Assembly: GCF_001949145.1 (NCBI RefSeq) | Contig: NW_019091361.1 | Coordinates: 773,125 to 837,124, forward strand | Direction: 5' to 3' | DNA from: Acanthaster planci | Lineage: Eukaryota > Echinodermata > Asteroidea > Valvatida > Acanthasteridae | Length of the DNA: 64,000 nt | In this document: positions 26,201 through 38,186 of the stretch, in pieces | Layout of the letters: the number at the start of each line of letters is the position of its first letter | Numbering within the stretch: position 1 is the stretch's first letter | Program-made: the position numbers and the translations under genes | The notes under the pieces: generated by a model | What the model saw: the letters and a program-made list of their open reading frames with translations, nothing else | Databases searched by the model: none | What the model was told of the DNA's origin: nothing

Positions 26201-29200
26201 TGTAGCCCTACAACTTTGCTTTAATATTAACTGGCTTTCCTTTATCTATTTGGCATAACATACAGATTAAGGAGGCATTTAATAAATCTGTTGTTCAATT
26301 TCCAAACTCAGTAATTGGCTCCAGGATAGACAAAATATTAAACTTAAATCTGGCCTTGGAAAATTCTGATATCCCCTGCCGTTTACATGGGTTTTTCACA
26401 CAAGTGAATGTGTGCCTAGACAAGATTTCAAAGCAAAATGTTCCTATTTGAATATATTATTCTGATACTACTTTCTCACATGTAGCTTAAAGCTCTTGGT
26501 AAATGCAGAACATTTCAAAGTTGGTCAGATATTAGCTTCTAATGTTCATGGCACCTCCCCCCCCCCAAAAAAACCCACTTTTACTGTATATCTTTTCTTT
26601 TCTTTTTTCCTGTTGCATATAAGTTGGAGAATACACTTTTAGTGTCTCGGATACCATGATTGCCAACAATAATACCAAGCGTAAGAAGCAGTTGGTTACA
26701 CTATTCATTACAGAAAGTCAGAGAGCTTTACAGGTCTACTTGTACATTTACATACTGAACCTGAAGCATAAGCACTTTGTATTCTCATTAGTGTCCCTGT
26801 GAAGATGATCTCCAAACTGGTTTGTGGTATTTCTTTTCTGTGATTTTTTCACTAATTTTTTATTTTCAGTGGAACCAGGTTCTACAGAAAATCAAAAAGG
26901 CTTTTGTTGACAATGACCACAATTCAATTGGTAAAATAATATGTGTAGTGCCTAGTTGACTAGATCAGTGCTGGTTTTTACATAGGATATTCTGTTGTTC
27001 CTATGTACATGTAGTCAATTAGTCAAACTTTCCATCCCTCCAGAATCATTGTACCAAAGTTGTTGACAAGTACGTTGAGTTTGATCCAGTCATTGTTCTT
27101 CTTGATGCGCTGCTGTACAAGCCACAGGCCTACAGACACATCTTGTTTAACACCAAGAGTAATGTGAGTTGTTACGACCTTCATTAATCGATTTGTTCAC
27201 CACACTCTCTTTTGACCTTTTAACCCTAATTCCCTTGACTGACTGCCCTTCCACTGCATAGAAAGCAAGGAACGCATTCCTTGTTTTACAGCGTTCAAGG
27301 GATATCACACCCCATGTGAGTAATTCATGTATATCACAACTCTTCTTAATGCTAATGAAACACTCTGTGTACCGGTACTTCTGGAATATAAGTTACTTTT
27401 TTAAAAGGCAGCTGCAATCAATTTGTTTTAATACAGACCTTCAAAGTGCACCTTTGTGCTCAGTTAACCTTATTTTCAACTTATTTTTTTTCACTGTTTC
27501 TAAGGGTATTTTACTGCTTTTTATGCTAATGAGATTTCCAATATTCATGAGAAAACTGTGATGTCATCTCAGGAAGAAGCCTCAATGTTACATTGGTTTG
27601 TACACAAAAAATCCTGTATTTTTGATTTGATTTTACTGGACTCAGTTTTCTCTTCTTTGCTGATTCATTATTTATGTGCCTTCCTCAGAAATGTTTTCAG
27701 TAAGTAAATTCTGGGTTCATAATTTGAACAGAAAAGCCCATGCACTGAAATATGTCTTCTTCAAATGACTTCAATTTAATTCTAAAACTTTAATTGTTTT
27801 TAATTGTTTGCATATGCATTTTTCTATGCATTTAACCAAATAGGAAAGTAAAAGAGTCTTCATACATTGGAGAAAAAAATTCATTGCAGATACACTTTAA
27901 AGGTTGAGCACTGTCCCGCTTGTTTCCATTTGATCTACAGATACATTGGAAGTTGAGCATTCTTTGTCTTTTGTGTGACGCTTACACCAAATGGGCGCAG
28001 CGTTCAACGGTTAACCCAGCCACTGACCCCCTCGATCGACAGTTCCTCTTCTTTGCCCTGCAATGGCACTTCTATGTCATGTTCATCATTGCAGGACTCG
28101 GTGGGTCCCTCGGTCAATGATATTATTCACAATGACATCATACACATACATGGACATTTCCAGCAAACTCTTTGAGTGCAGTCTAATGCGATGTGAGGTT
28201 CTGTCCAAATCAAATATTGTTGTTTTCACTTATGTTCATAGGTGTCATGGGGGAGAAGTACAGTTGAGGGGCAGTTGGTCTCTCAAAAAGAAAGAAAGAA
28301 AAATAAACAGGGGATAAAGACAAAAATGAAAGAAACAAAAAAAAACAAAAGGGAGGTAGGGGATAACAGTCGCTATGTCGGTTTATCAAAACACACTATT
28401 GATAAAAGCTGCAGCCCTACATACCGTAGTTTCACCGTGACCTGATGTGGTGTGGTTTGTTTTGCTTCTACTGAAGTTGATGTTTAACACTGTCTATGAC
28501 CTAGATCCTTCATGACTTAAAACCCCTCACCCCCATCAGAAAGGGGAAATAAAGTGGAGGAAAGAAAAGCGAGACTGACTAGAGCAGATTTGAGTCTGTG
28601 AGGGGCCATCAATACACTGACTGATAGCTCAGTTGAGAGAACACTGGAAGGGTATTCCAGAGGTGACAGGTTCAAATCCCACTCCAGTTAATTTCTTTGT
28701 TAATCTTTATCATTACTGTGTATGCATCTTGTCAGTTTTCCTACATGGTTTGTTTAATAGAACCTTCAATTTGTTTGAATTTTAAGTAAAGGCTATCGAA
28801 AATCTGGTACGATAAGTACAATACAATAAACAGTCACATACATGTATTTCAACTGTACTAGTTCCACCAAGTCTATTCATGTCCAACCATCATCCCCTAA
28901 TGACTCAATTTCTCTGTTTCTGATTCATGGAGCCACATTTCCTTATTGATTGAATATACCCCAGTCTTGTACCACATATGCATTTTCTTTGTATCACCAA
29001 GCCATTACAAAAAGTCGAATACAAATTCTATATTATTTATCAGTATTGTAGTCTAGTCCATCACGAGTCTCTGCAAGTAAATCTTAAACCGTCCAGTCTC
29101 AAGTCAAGTCATAAGCAATGATGGGAAAAACTTCCAGAACTAAAACAACCATGGCATTGTTCACTCATAACTGGTCTTGTGAAAGGACTTGTGATGCACT

Positions 29201-32200
29201 CCACTGTTATTTATATCCAGTCACAACATACAAAGTGTGTTTGATTTGTGCACTTACCCTGATTCCTGGAACTCCTTTACCTTTTTTTTTCTGCATCAGA
29301 GCTGAGTTCCTTTCTCCTTGGTGTTGTGGTGCCAATAATTCTTCAGTCAAGAATGACGGGAGCTCAAGACAACAGGTGTGTGTGGAAGTAGAACACTAGG
29401 AACTTCAGCTCAATTTATTCCCGTTGCATCAAGACAAAGATTTTGACCATCATGTATGCTCTCCCAGGGAGGGCAAAGCACAGATCTCATACATTTTGTT
29501 AGGAGAGAAACCGAGAATAAGCAGATTGACAGGTTGTGTTAACATATTAGCATTCTGAGTCATGACTAGAAAATCAAATGTTACTCATATTGTTGTATCT
29601 AGCCACTGACCTATAAGCACAGCTGTGAAATTTTTATTTTGTCTGACTGCATCTGGTATATAGTTCTATAGAGTGCACGGCATGCCAACACTGCCATAAG
29701 TTATTTTTTCCCAAAGAGTTCTTTGGGGGGGGGTTACCTCCTGTCAAGTACCATCCTTGTTTATGTGCCATTTCACTGGTTTCGATTTTGATGCTATAAA
29801 TTACAATGGATCTATACATGTACATCGATTCACTTTCACTGTTATACTTAGTTAAGACATAACTGGGTCATATTGAAACTTTTGAAGAAGACGTCGCTGC
29901 ATTTCTCTAGAGAATATTTTTATTTCCTTTTCCTGGCCAAAATTAACGATTTATGCGTCTTTCCCATCTGTTACAAGTTGTCTCACAATGAATACTTCCA
30001 CAATTCATCTGAAATCAATCCCTGTTAATTCCCAAGTCATATCATTCAGCTTCCAATTGTTGTACGATGCACATAATAATGAATAATAAATGGGATTTAT
30101 TTGATATGATATCCATTCCATTCTTGCATATGGAGCACACGAGCTTCAGTTTTTTAAAGTTGGAGTCTCAACTTGCCAATCAAGATAGATTTGATTCATA
30201 AATAAATGTTTTCAATTGCAGTGAATTTTTATTTCTTCTCAAAGCATATTATACATGTACTTAAAATGACTCTTGTCCAATGTTGTGATTAATTACTCCT
30301 TAAAAAGAGAACACAAATGAAAAATGAGGCATTTCAATGTGAATGCAGATTATTGTCAGAGAAAAAATCCTACATTTTCACTTAGAGAACCATCGGTAAG
30401 AACTTGATGGATTGAGGTTATGATCGTTTCTACTAAGAGTGTATCATTACCCCTAACTCCCAAATCCTCCAATTTCAATACGATTTTACATACACCCTAG
30501 GGGGTTAGCGTTACTCCTACGGTCCTTACTTCTGTGTTGTATGGGCAAACTTCTTGTCATACCAATGGTCATCTGGAGTCAGACGGACATCAAGACTTGT
30601 ATGTGGATGACACGACTCTTTGTGTTTACTTCGGCTACTCAGGCCCTAAGGGGTAAGATCAGTTACTGCTATACCCAATGGAGACACTGAGACGCTGGCA
30701 GAAGCAGCTACATGTGTGCATACTAGTCCTTTGCCACGATCTTGCGCATGCTCAGACCTGTACATGTATATGCATGGTCAAAACTACGCCTATCTGCACA
30801 ACTGGTAAAAACGAGCAGTACAAGTGTATGTCTGCTGCCACCGGGGTTTCAGAAGTCTTCCGTTGTTACTGTTAAAGTGTGAAACTCTTTCAAAAAAAAT
30901 ACTGACAAACTGTACCGTTAAACTCATAACAAGGCAATTTAAACTATTCCAAGGTGACATCATTTCTGCAGTGGCATTGTGGTACCATTATGTGCATGTT
31001 CTCAAACATGAAAGCAAATTGCAGTGCCCTATTTGCTGAAGAAGTATTCAACGTGTGCACCATCTGCCCATAAGCTTGCTGCCACTGCCGCAGCCTCTAA
31101 TTTTGGTTGGCACAGGAGTCTATACCTTTGTGAAAGCTGGCATGAAGCATGCCAAGTTGCCAGTGAGAATAAGCAATAATTCCGTTGTGTGTGCCAATCT
31201 AGAATAGGCTGTTTCTGAAATAACGCTGCATCCAAATCACTTGGCTACGGCTTGAAATTACACACAACTCTATGGTAACTAGCCACAACCACTACGATAG
31301 ACTTGTGCATCATTTGGACACAGCCTTAGATGTGTCCAAAAGATTTGGCTGTGGCTTCCAAAAACAGCTCACAGCTGTAGCCACTTGCCATAAACAAGTT
31401 ACACAAAGCCACAGCCTAAAGTTAAAGGCATAGCCTGAGTAGCAAGCACATAATAGGAAGGCCTAGAATCCGTTACCAGTTATGTAGGCTAATCCAAGGA
31501 GACGCCATCATAACGGTGCCACTGCACTAATGCATGCAATTTTAGACATAATGCACACATGCATTTGGTAAATCACGATGCTCTATTGGTCGAAGTGGCA
31601 TGTAATGCACGGTACCACCTGTCCATGAACATTGTGCCACTGCAGTAATGACCTCTAATTCTGGTTGTTGAATTACACCATAGTTGTCACGTTCCTTAAT
31701 TTGCCACCTGTTGCAAAGTTCTGGGGTTTTATCCACAGTAAATGGCAAAATTAGGGACCTAGCAACTGTAAGGTCACAGATGTAGGCTTGGTTACACACA
31801 GCATGAGAAATACTCATTGTATGAAACATGGCTGGTAAGTGCTCTTGCTAAGTAAATATTCTTTTGCACTAAGCCAATTTTTGTGCTTATCTACTTCATG
31901 AAATTGGCTTGCAGTGCCCTCAAGCCTCTTTAAGCAGGAAAAGTGGCATTTTCAGAGCTGAATAGCAGGAGTTCCAAGGTTTTTGAGGTGTGCCAGTAAT
32001 CAATCATAATTCATATGCTGTTTTGGCTGGCAAGTGTTTTTGGTTGAAGGCAATAAATCTGCCAACTGTATTTTTCCACGTACTTTCAGTTCTCCTGATT
32101 GTGAACCATCATGCCAAAGGCTTAAAGCAGCACAATAGCACTCAAGCCATTTTCCTACATGTGCATCTATTCAAGGCACTTGAAAACAACTGCACCAATC

Positions 32201-32890
32201 ATGTGATCCTGTGTGGACCCGAGAACAAAACTGACTAATATAAAGATGGTTATTTAAATCTTGTTTGGACTAAGCCAGGTCTGAACAAGTGTCGCTCCTT
32301 TATGGAAAAGCATTTAGGGGTTGGAGTTATTTCTGGAAAAATGAAGAGGAACAGTCAAGGAAGCCAACAACAAAACCAACTTCAGTGTTCAGAGTGCAAG
32401 AAAATTGAGTATTCACCGAGTTTTCGTAACTACACAAAAACAAGAAATGTCTACACAAGGTAGCTAACATAAATACGAGGGGGCAAGCCTTCCTTTTGTT
32501 CAGGGGACAATTTCTGTTAAGAAAATTAGAACATTACAGGGACAAAAACGTGTCCCCATAAGAATTGTCTATAGTTCAAGATAATGTCCCCATAACCTGG
32601 TAACAAGTATGCTAGTTGCCTACGAAAGTTCGCTTGTCTCACGTAAGTTGAAAGCAGTCCTGCTTTCAGCTAACATGCCAAGCTTTCCAAGTGACTATCT
32701 GGGATACTGGAGCACTTCATTGCAAATACAGATATTTGAGCAAGTTTTTATCATTGTATCTACAGTAACGAGAAACTCAGGCACACTGCAGGCAAGTGGT
32801 TTCATCCTGCTTGGGTTTGCTGCACAGCATCTCTCCACCCATCTGTCACCTATTTTGGAGTGGGTTTTGACACAGAGTTTTGTATCATGA
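23295..32890 (+). CDS. ARV1: ARV1 homologue, complete six-exon gene
   Basis: The exons are 23295-23390, 27044-27163, 27941-28100, 29300-29375, 30501-30652 and 32766-32890. All introns are GT-AG, all phases agree, and the total is 729 bp, giving 242 aa. The ATG has A at -3 and G at +4. The N-terminal ARV1 homology domain shows the zinc-type pairs C8-x2-C11 and C32-x2-C35, then [19 protein letters not shown] and QAYRHILFN, all hallmarks of ARV1. Hydrophobic segments follow at about 76-86, 119-142, 152-176, 187-202 and 212-225, including [11 protein letters not shown], which matches the family's conserved GKLLLIP motif. ARV1 is an ER membrane protein needed for sterol and sphingolipid homeostasis and GPI-anchor synthesis. 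It is slightly shorter than the human protein (271 aa), mainly at both ends. Intron 1 contains the assembly gap. No damage is seen. Confidence 0.93.
24019..24969. other. Assembly gap (951 N)
   Basis: A run of 951 N inside intron 1 of ARV1. The frames reported across it are artefacts. Since the coding phases of exons 1 and 2 join directly, the gap need not hide an ARV1 exon. Confidence 0.99.
25656..25695. repeat. Partial copy of the 20.4-kb foldback family
   Basis: GGGTTTGTGCACAGGGTGTC and the following AAGTGATGTCCGTAT match the segment at 20410-20445. The inverted arms are not present here. Confidence 0.6.
28620..28690 (+). repeat. tRNA-derived SINE head or tRNA pseudogene
   Basis: TAGCTCAGTTGAGAGAACA (A-box), a 5-bp CTGGA/TCCAG stem with a 7-base loop, and GGTTCAAATCCCACT (B-box) follow in tRNA order. 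The loop lacks U33 and the acceptor stem pairs only partly, so it is not a functional tRNA. It lies in ARV1 intron 3. Confidence 0.55.
30689..30850. repeat. GAGACGCTGG-type MITE, copy 1
   Basis: Left end GAGACGCTGGCAGAAGCAG and right end CTGCTGCCACCGGGGTTTC are diverged inverted repeats. An internal GCGCATGCTCAGA segment and the ACTGGTAAAAA segment are shared with the copy at 62561-62741. It starts 36 bp after the end of ARV1 exon 5. Confidence 0.65.
31231..31440. repeat. TCCAAATYACTTGGC-type repeat, copy 1
   Basis: TCCAAATCACTTGGCTACGG followed by CTTGAAATTACACACAACTC matches the terminal inverted repeat of the element in the GPCR intron (57962-58187). Further internal blocks (GTGTCCAAAAGATTTGGCTG) are related. 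It lies in ARV1 intron 5. Confidence 0.55.
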
Positions 32891-35800
32891 CCCACGAGCA
32901 GACATTTCTTCAGCTTGCACTCACAGCCAAATTTTTTATGCTTGGGTAAAACAAAACATGAACTAACAGATCAGTGCTGGCAATTTTCTTTTTTTTAAAT
33001 GTTAACTTTATTGGAAGTTGACACAGATGTGCTCAGAGAAACACTACATATTTGTTTCAACAGCACTAATTATCAAACTAAATTTATAAAAAAAGTCCTG
33101 TAAGTACAAGGCATTTTATGTGATATAAAATTCTGAAATACAACAGCTGTTCAAGGAAAAAATAATCTGGTAAAGGATGATAACCAGTAATTCATCCAAG
33201 AAAAAGGTAAACTGGGTGTAAGAGGATCTCTGACTATTTGACTGAAAAATTCTCATGAATGTTAATCTTGTGGTCAGTTGTTTTTCTGATGTTGCACCTT
33301 GATTATGCACTAAGAATATGTTTAATTTAAGGAGAAAATGGAGGTGTTTATTCATGACTTTGAGTAATCTGAACTTTTGTGTAAATGCTGCCATAGAAAT
33401 GAAAAACATTCAAGTCTTGCCAGTCTTCTCTTTAAAAATTTAGCTTTTTAACAATTAAGCTTGTCTGGATCTCTTAACAACACTCTTTTTTTAAAAAAAG
33501 GAAACAGTCTACGAGCTCTGAATAGGTTCGGCTGATACACCAACCTCAATAACTGGACAGACTGTGATAACTTACAGCCACATTTCTGCCAATTCTTGTT
33601 TTCCGAAACTGCACAACGCTAAATTTAAACAAAGTTGTGATTATAATCTTATAGGGCCAGTTTGCATTTTTATTTTTGCCCTATGAAACTTTTGAGGGAA
33701 AAAAAATGAGCACATACATGTACAGCATGGAGAAACAAAGATAGTGATGAGTCCACCGTGTCTAGTTAGTCATATAGAAGTCTGTGGTTCTGTAGGAACT
33801 TTGCAAATACATTTCCCACTGAAGAAAATATAAATCAGTTCCTCTGAACTTTTGATAGGCGTATCACTGGAATAAGGTTAGTTACTATACATGTATCAGA
33901 TTAATTCTATGCCAATCATGATCTCAGTATTTTTAGATCATGTAATTCATCAGCTATCTTGCTTTCTCCATTATGCACGCTTCTTGAGGAAGCTACTAGA
34001 GACCCTCCAGCCAGCTGGACTATTAGTGATTACCACCTAGGGCAGATATGGGTATCATGGCATGGCCCACTTAATGCATTCATGTACATGTAATCCTCAA
34101 TGACACATTTGAGCTAATTGAATGCACAAAAATTGTTTCCTCAAAACCAGTTTCTTTGCTGAATATTGTGACAATGATCAACATTACCTACACACTACTT
34201 AACAGATTACAAAATCAAGTATCTATAAACTAAATTATACCTGTCAAAATATTTACCACTGATTAAGGATCTCTGCTTATCTGTATACACAAAGTATAGT
34301 AGGCTCTGTTTAAATATATGCAAAGTGTCAATGTACAATTGATTTTACAATTTACATCTCCCTTCCTGAATATGCTTTCATTTCCTTTTATATAAACATC
34401 TGCAGTTGTAGGATTACATGCAAAAATACAAATACTCTGTATTGGTTATTTCCTTTTTACTTTTGTACAAAAATAATAAATGATGTGCAAAATATTGGAA
34501 CTGTTCTGTACACAAGAATGTTATGCTTGTAGTTGTGTCTCCTTAGTTTAGACTTTGCGATTTAAATTGTAAGCGAAAATTTGGAAATTTCAGGTTTGGT
34601 TTATACACAAATTGGATTGTACATGAGCATTGCTGAGGGTGGGATGAATTTCAAGATTTGAACAATGATTCTGCTCTTAGAATCCATCTCCTTCATTTGT
34701 CACACACATCAGTCAAAAAAGAAGAACGTTTATTAAAAGAAACCTGTCGCCAAGCCAGTGATATGCTTAGTTTCTTGCAAAGGACTGAAAAAAGTCTCTT
34801 CAATCAAATCACGGGGGAGGAATCCTCTGCTAATTATTTTGATTTATATTTTTCTTGAAGTCACCTAGTCTTCCTCTAACCACATATACATTATGACATC
34901 ATTCTAAAAGGCACCAAGCTGTAAAAATAAGTGTTCGAAACAAACTATCACCACATTCATTCAATTAAGAAAAACACAAGTTACAGTCGGCAGTGAAAAT
35001 GAAACAAATGGAGTGGTGTTCCACCCACTTCAAATGTTTCACACTTGGAAGAAAGGCATAATCAAGCAATTCTTCAGGGCATCCCGTAGCATGTGGGTTA
35101 CAGTGTTAACCACTACCTGCCCGTTGGATTTCTCGAGTGGGATGTGATGGCGGGACCTTTTCAAGATTTTCCGTTTTCAAAATTCTTCAAAAATTCCTGT
35201 GTTCATTTACTGGATGTTTACACCCACACAAACAACTTTCTGGTGGCTACTCTTGTCTATTAACCTTCATTGATGCCTGAGTATTCAGCCCAGGCCTGCA
35301 GCCCTGTAAAAGAGAGCCCAGAATTGTTGGGTATTGCATAATTTCCTTTGTTCCCGTGAATTCCAGTAGCCTCTATTCATACACAGCTGGATTAGCGAGC
35401 AGCATATCGCTTATCGATGTGGCCCTGGAGCACTTTTGTCCATGGTGCTAATCCACGGGCACGCTGTGCCCGAAACAGTGGTATACTGTTTCAAAACAGT
35501 GCTGGATTAACTTCAAAAAATTAACGCAAAAAATGATGGCAGTACCCAGCAGCAGGTCCTTTGTTCCGAATACAGTCTTTTTGTTACACAGACCAGCTCT
35601 TTTGTCTGAAACCGGGCACCCCAGCTCTGCGTATAAACACACGGTGCCCAAAACCAGACTCCCCAGCAGGAAGTGGTTAAAACTAACTTCACTCAATATT
35701 CCTCAACGTTTGACTTCCAGCCATTATCTTGGCATTCAGCCGAAGAATTTACCACGTTGCCTCTCCAACATTTAACATTTCCCTAAATCCTCCAAAATAT

Positions 35801-36996
35801 TCATCTGCATAAAAAAATCCATGGCACATTTCGTCTACTTTAATGGAAGGCATCAAGCCATCATGTAAAGTAACGACAGAAGAGTTCATCCATCAAAATC
35901 TGTCACAACCTGGTAGATTTCGAAGGATCTTCACTTCTGTGATTACTGTTTTACAAGAGGACGATCCGATCGCACACATAGTACAGGCATTCTGCAAAAA
36001 CCTACCTGTCACCCACGAAAGACAATCAGTCACTTCTGTGTGTCAAGGTCAAGGAGGATAAGCTCTCTTTATTTAAACTGGAATCCAAATTCTTGGTTTC
36101 CTATTTTTGTGACTGAATTACATACTACATGTAGCATCGTGGTTGTGGGGGACTTATATATTTTGAAGGAAAGTTACTATGAGGACAAATACATTATGAG
36201 GGCAATATTTGCTTCATCCAGAATTTTTGCACATAAAAAAATTGTCCTCTAATTACAAGCCACAAGGGGAGAACCACAAGCAGGTGATCAGTAACCGTCT
36301 TTCATGATGAGTAAAAGCACAACCACACTACGTTAGTGCAAAGGTCAATGTTCTAGTCAGCTGCAATGTTTGCTACTCAGATGTGAACTGATTCTTTGCA
36401 CACTTACCGTACACAAAAAAAAATCAGCAAGGATTGGAAATTCTGTTTCAGTTGTGTAAAATACATCAGATTATAAACGGCACTTCAGTGATGAGATTGG
36501 CTCATAACATGTTGCTGCATACACATTTTTCATTTTCTCCACACTGTATTCTATTGGAGGCTACATGGGTTTCATGAATTAAGGGCAATATCTGACCTCA
36601 AATAGCACAAAGTGTTCACAAAGTGTGTAAGCACTCAAAATGAACACGAAAAACAGTACCCAGAAGTAACATTTGGTCATATTTATATTGAAGGAACATG
36701 CCCTCCAGAGCACACTATGGTGTTGTCAAACACAGATCTACATAAATGTTAACATTTTCACACCTTGTGGCCTTTGGCCCACTTCTACGAGTCACAAGGC
36801 AAGGAATTGTGTGAAACTTTTAAGATTTGCTCAGCTACAACAGTTGACAGGTCAGAATATCGAGTAAAGTTTGCCCAAAGAATGATTCTCCTATGATTTT
36901 TTGCAAAGCATGTGCATTGCTGAGCACTATTTGTTGGCTTGGAAATCTGCCCTTGTGAGTGCAGAGCCACAGTGTTGAAAACTGTGTGACTGAATA
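32891..36996. other. No recognisable exon; probable 3' UTRs and repeats
   Basis: This stretch lies between convergent gene ends: ARV1 (+) stops at 32890 and the minus-strand exon stops at 36997, so much of it may be 3' untranslated sequence. It contains one piggyBac-like MITE (35106-35680). Open frames at 34658-34858 and 35843-36061 (+) have protein-like stretches but no splice sites or homology that I can support. Upstream exons of the 38-42 kb gene might also lie here unseen. Confidence 0.45.
35106..35680. mobile_element. piggyBac-like MITE, copy 1
   Basis: 575 bp bounded by TTAA on both sides, with inverted ends TTAACCACTACCTGCC and GGCAGG-like AGCAGGAAGTGGTTAA. The interior matches the copy at 37572-38166 in order along its whole length, including ACCTTCATTGA, GCAGCCCTGTAAA and GGTCCTTTGTTC segments. 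A TTAA target site is typical of the piggyBac superfamily. There is no transposase frame, so it is non-autonomous. Confidence 0.7.
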
Positions 36997-37346
36997 TCAC
37001 ACTTTCTCTTCAAAAGCAATCTGCAGCTCATCCAAATCTCCTGAGTCTTCCGTACTCTTGGAGCCTCCCTGACTACTTATGGATGAGCTGTCATCTCCGG
37101 CATTCTCCGACGAGCTGAGCGAGGGAGTGGGCATCATACCAGTGAAGTCGGGGATGGTGGAGTGGATAGGAGGGACATGACTGACTGCCTTACTTCCACT
37201 TAGCTGGTGGCAGGGGGGTAGGTCTGGCTCATTGTCGTCTTTGCCCTCTTCAGGTTGCATGTAGGGTAGGCTGCCCATGGCGATGGAATACCGTGCCATG
37301 TTGCCCAGTGACGGCACTAAGGGGGATGTACGAAATGAGGCAAAGC
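36997..37346 (-). CDS. Terminal exon of an unidentified Ser/acid-rich protein
   Basis: The minus-strand exon starts after a TTTCCTTTGTAG acceptor at 37346, entering in phase 1, and reads open for 115 codons to TGA at 36997. The peptide begins FASFRTSPLVPSLGNMARYS, runs through a Pro-rich middle (LPPCHQLSG; HVPPIHSTIPDF) and ends in a Ser/acid-rich tail with SSSENAGDDSSSISSQGG and LDELQIAFEEKV. The composition is that of a disordered eukaryotic C-terminus. I do not recognise the family. Its upstream exons must lie to the right, where a plus-strand gene occupies 38187-42664, so the two genes either interleave or the earlier exons are further away. Confidence 0.6.
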
Positions 37347-37571
37347 CTACAAAGGAAAGATCAAACATCTTTACTTTTAAGACCAGCAATGATAATAAAC
37401 CACTACCAAGTTCCATATGAATGACATATTGAAACTGTGAGCATCTTCCAACATTCACGGCTCATTGTCTGGTTGCTACTCGTAATCAGCCAATATCAAC
37501 AAGAACAACTTGTGAGTAAAGCAAGCACCTCTGATTTGAATGACTGTGTGTACCCTTCTATCTGACTTTGG

Positions 37572-38166
37572 TTAACCACTTCGTGCCGGTGCATTTTTCA
37601 ACGATGGGGATGCTGGGTCGGCATGACTATCATTTTTTCCGTTTTCACAATCCTTGAACAATTCATCATTCCATTTAACAGTCGTTTATAGCCGCACGGA
37701 GTAATCTTTAGGCACTCCTCTAAGTTGACAAGTGACCTTCATTGACGCCCGAATATTTCAGCCAGGCCAGCAGCCTTGTAAACAGAGCCCAGATTGTGTG
37801 GTGTTATACAACTGTCTTTTGTTCACGAACCTGGCTCAGTGCAGTGCTGACCTCTTTTCAATAGGGGCCAGATTAGCATGCAGCGGTGCTGTGTGGCTCA
37901 TGCTGCGGTGGTGGAACGCTTTTGTCCCCAGTGGTAATCCGCCTGCTCTCAGTGCCCCAAACCCTGGTATACAGTTTCAAAATAACGCAGGATTATCACC
38001 ACTTCTGAGAGTGAAAAATGCCGGTAATGCCCAGCAGCCTGGTCTTTTGTTCGGAGTACGGTCTTTTGTGACAGGGCCCTGTTTCCTTTGTCCGAGTTCG
38101 GAGACCCCGGCCACGCATATAAACCATATGGCTCCGATTTCGGAGTCCCCGGCTGGTAGTGGTTAA
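37572..38166. mobile_element. piggyBac-like MITE, copy 2
   Basis: 595 bp bounded by TTAA, with ends TTAACCACTTCGTGCCGG and CCGGCTGGTAGTGGTTAA that are inverted copies at 14 or more positions. It is a diverged copy of 35106-35680. It ends 20 bp before the splice acceptor of the exon at 38187, so it probably supplies the branch-point region of that intron. Confidence 0.75.
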
Positions 38167-38186
38167 CACTGTGGTTTTGTTAACAG

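Noticed and set aside
26880-26934. Exon-like segment after TTTATTTTCAG with a GTAAAA donor, in ARV1 intron 1
   Set aside because: ARV1 exons 1 and 2 join in phase and in homology without it; inserting its 18 codons plus one base would break the zinc-binding C-x2-C pair and shift the frame.
28620-28690. Functional tRNA gene
   Set aside because: The A- and B-boxes are present, but the acceptor stem and anticodon loop are defective.
30580-30640. LYVDDTTL, resembling a reverse transcriptase YVDD box
   Set aside because: This is a shadow frame of ARV1 exon 5; the other frame gives the conserved [11 protein letters not shown] and joins in phase with exons 4 and 6.
32608-32765. Open frame running into the last ARV1 exon, considered as a longer terminal exon
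   Set aside because: The exon at 30501-30652 supplies that part of ARV1, and the acceptor at 32765 joins it in correct phase; the upstream open frame is intron.
34658-34858. 66-codon frame with coiled-coil-like sequence
   Set aside because: It has no ATG at its start, no good acceptor and no family match; it may be chance in a 3' UTR region.
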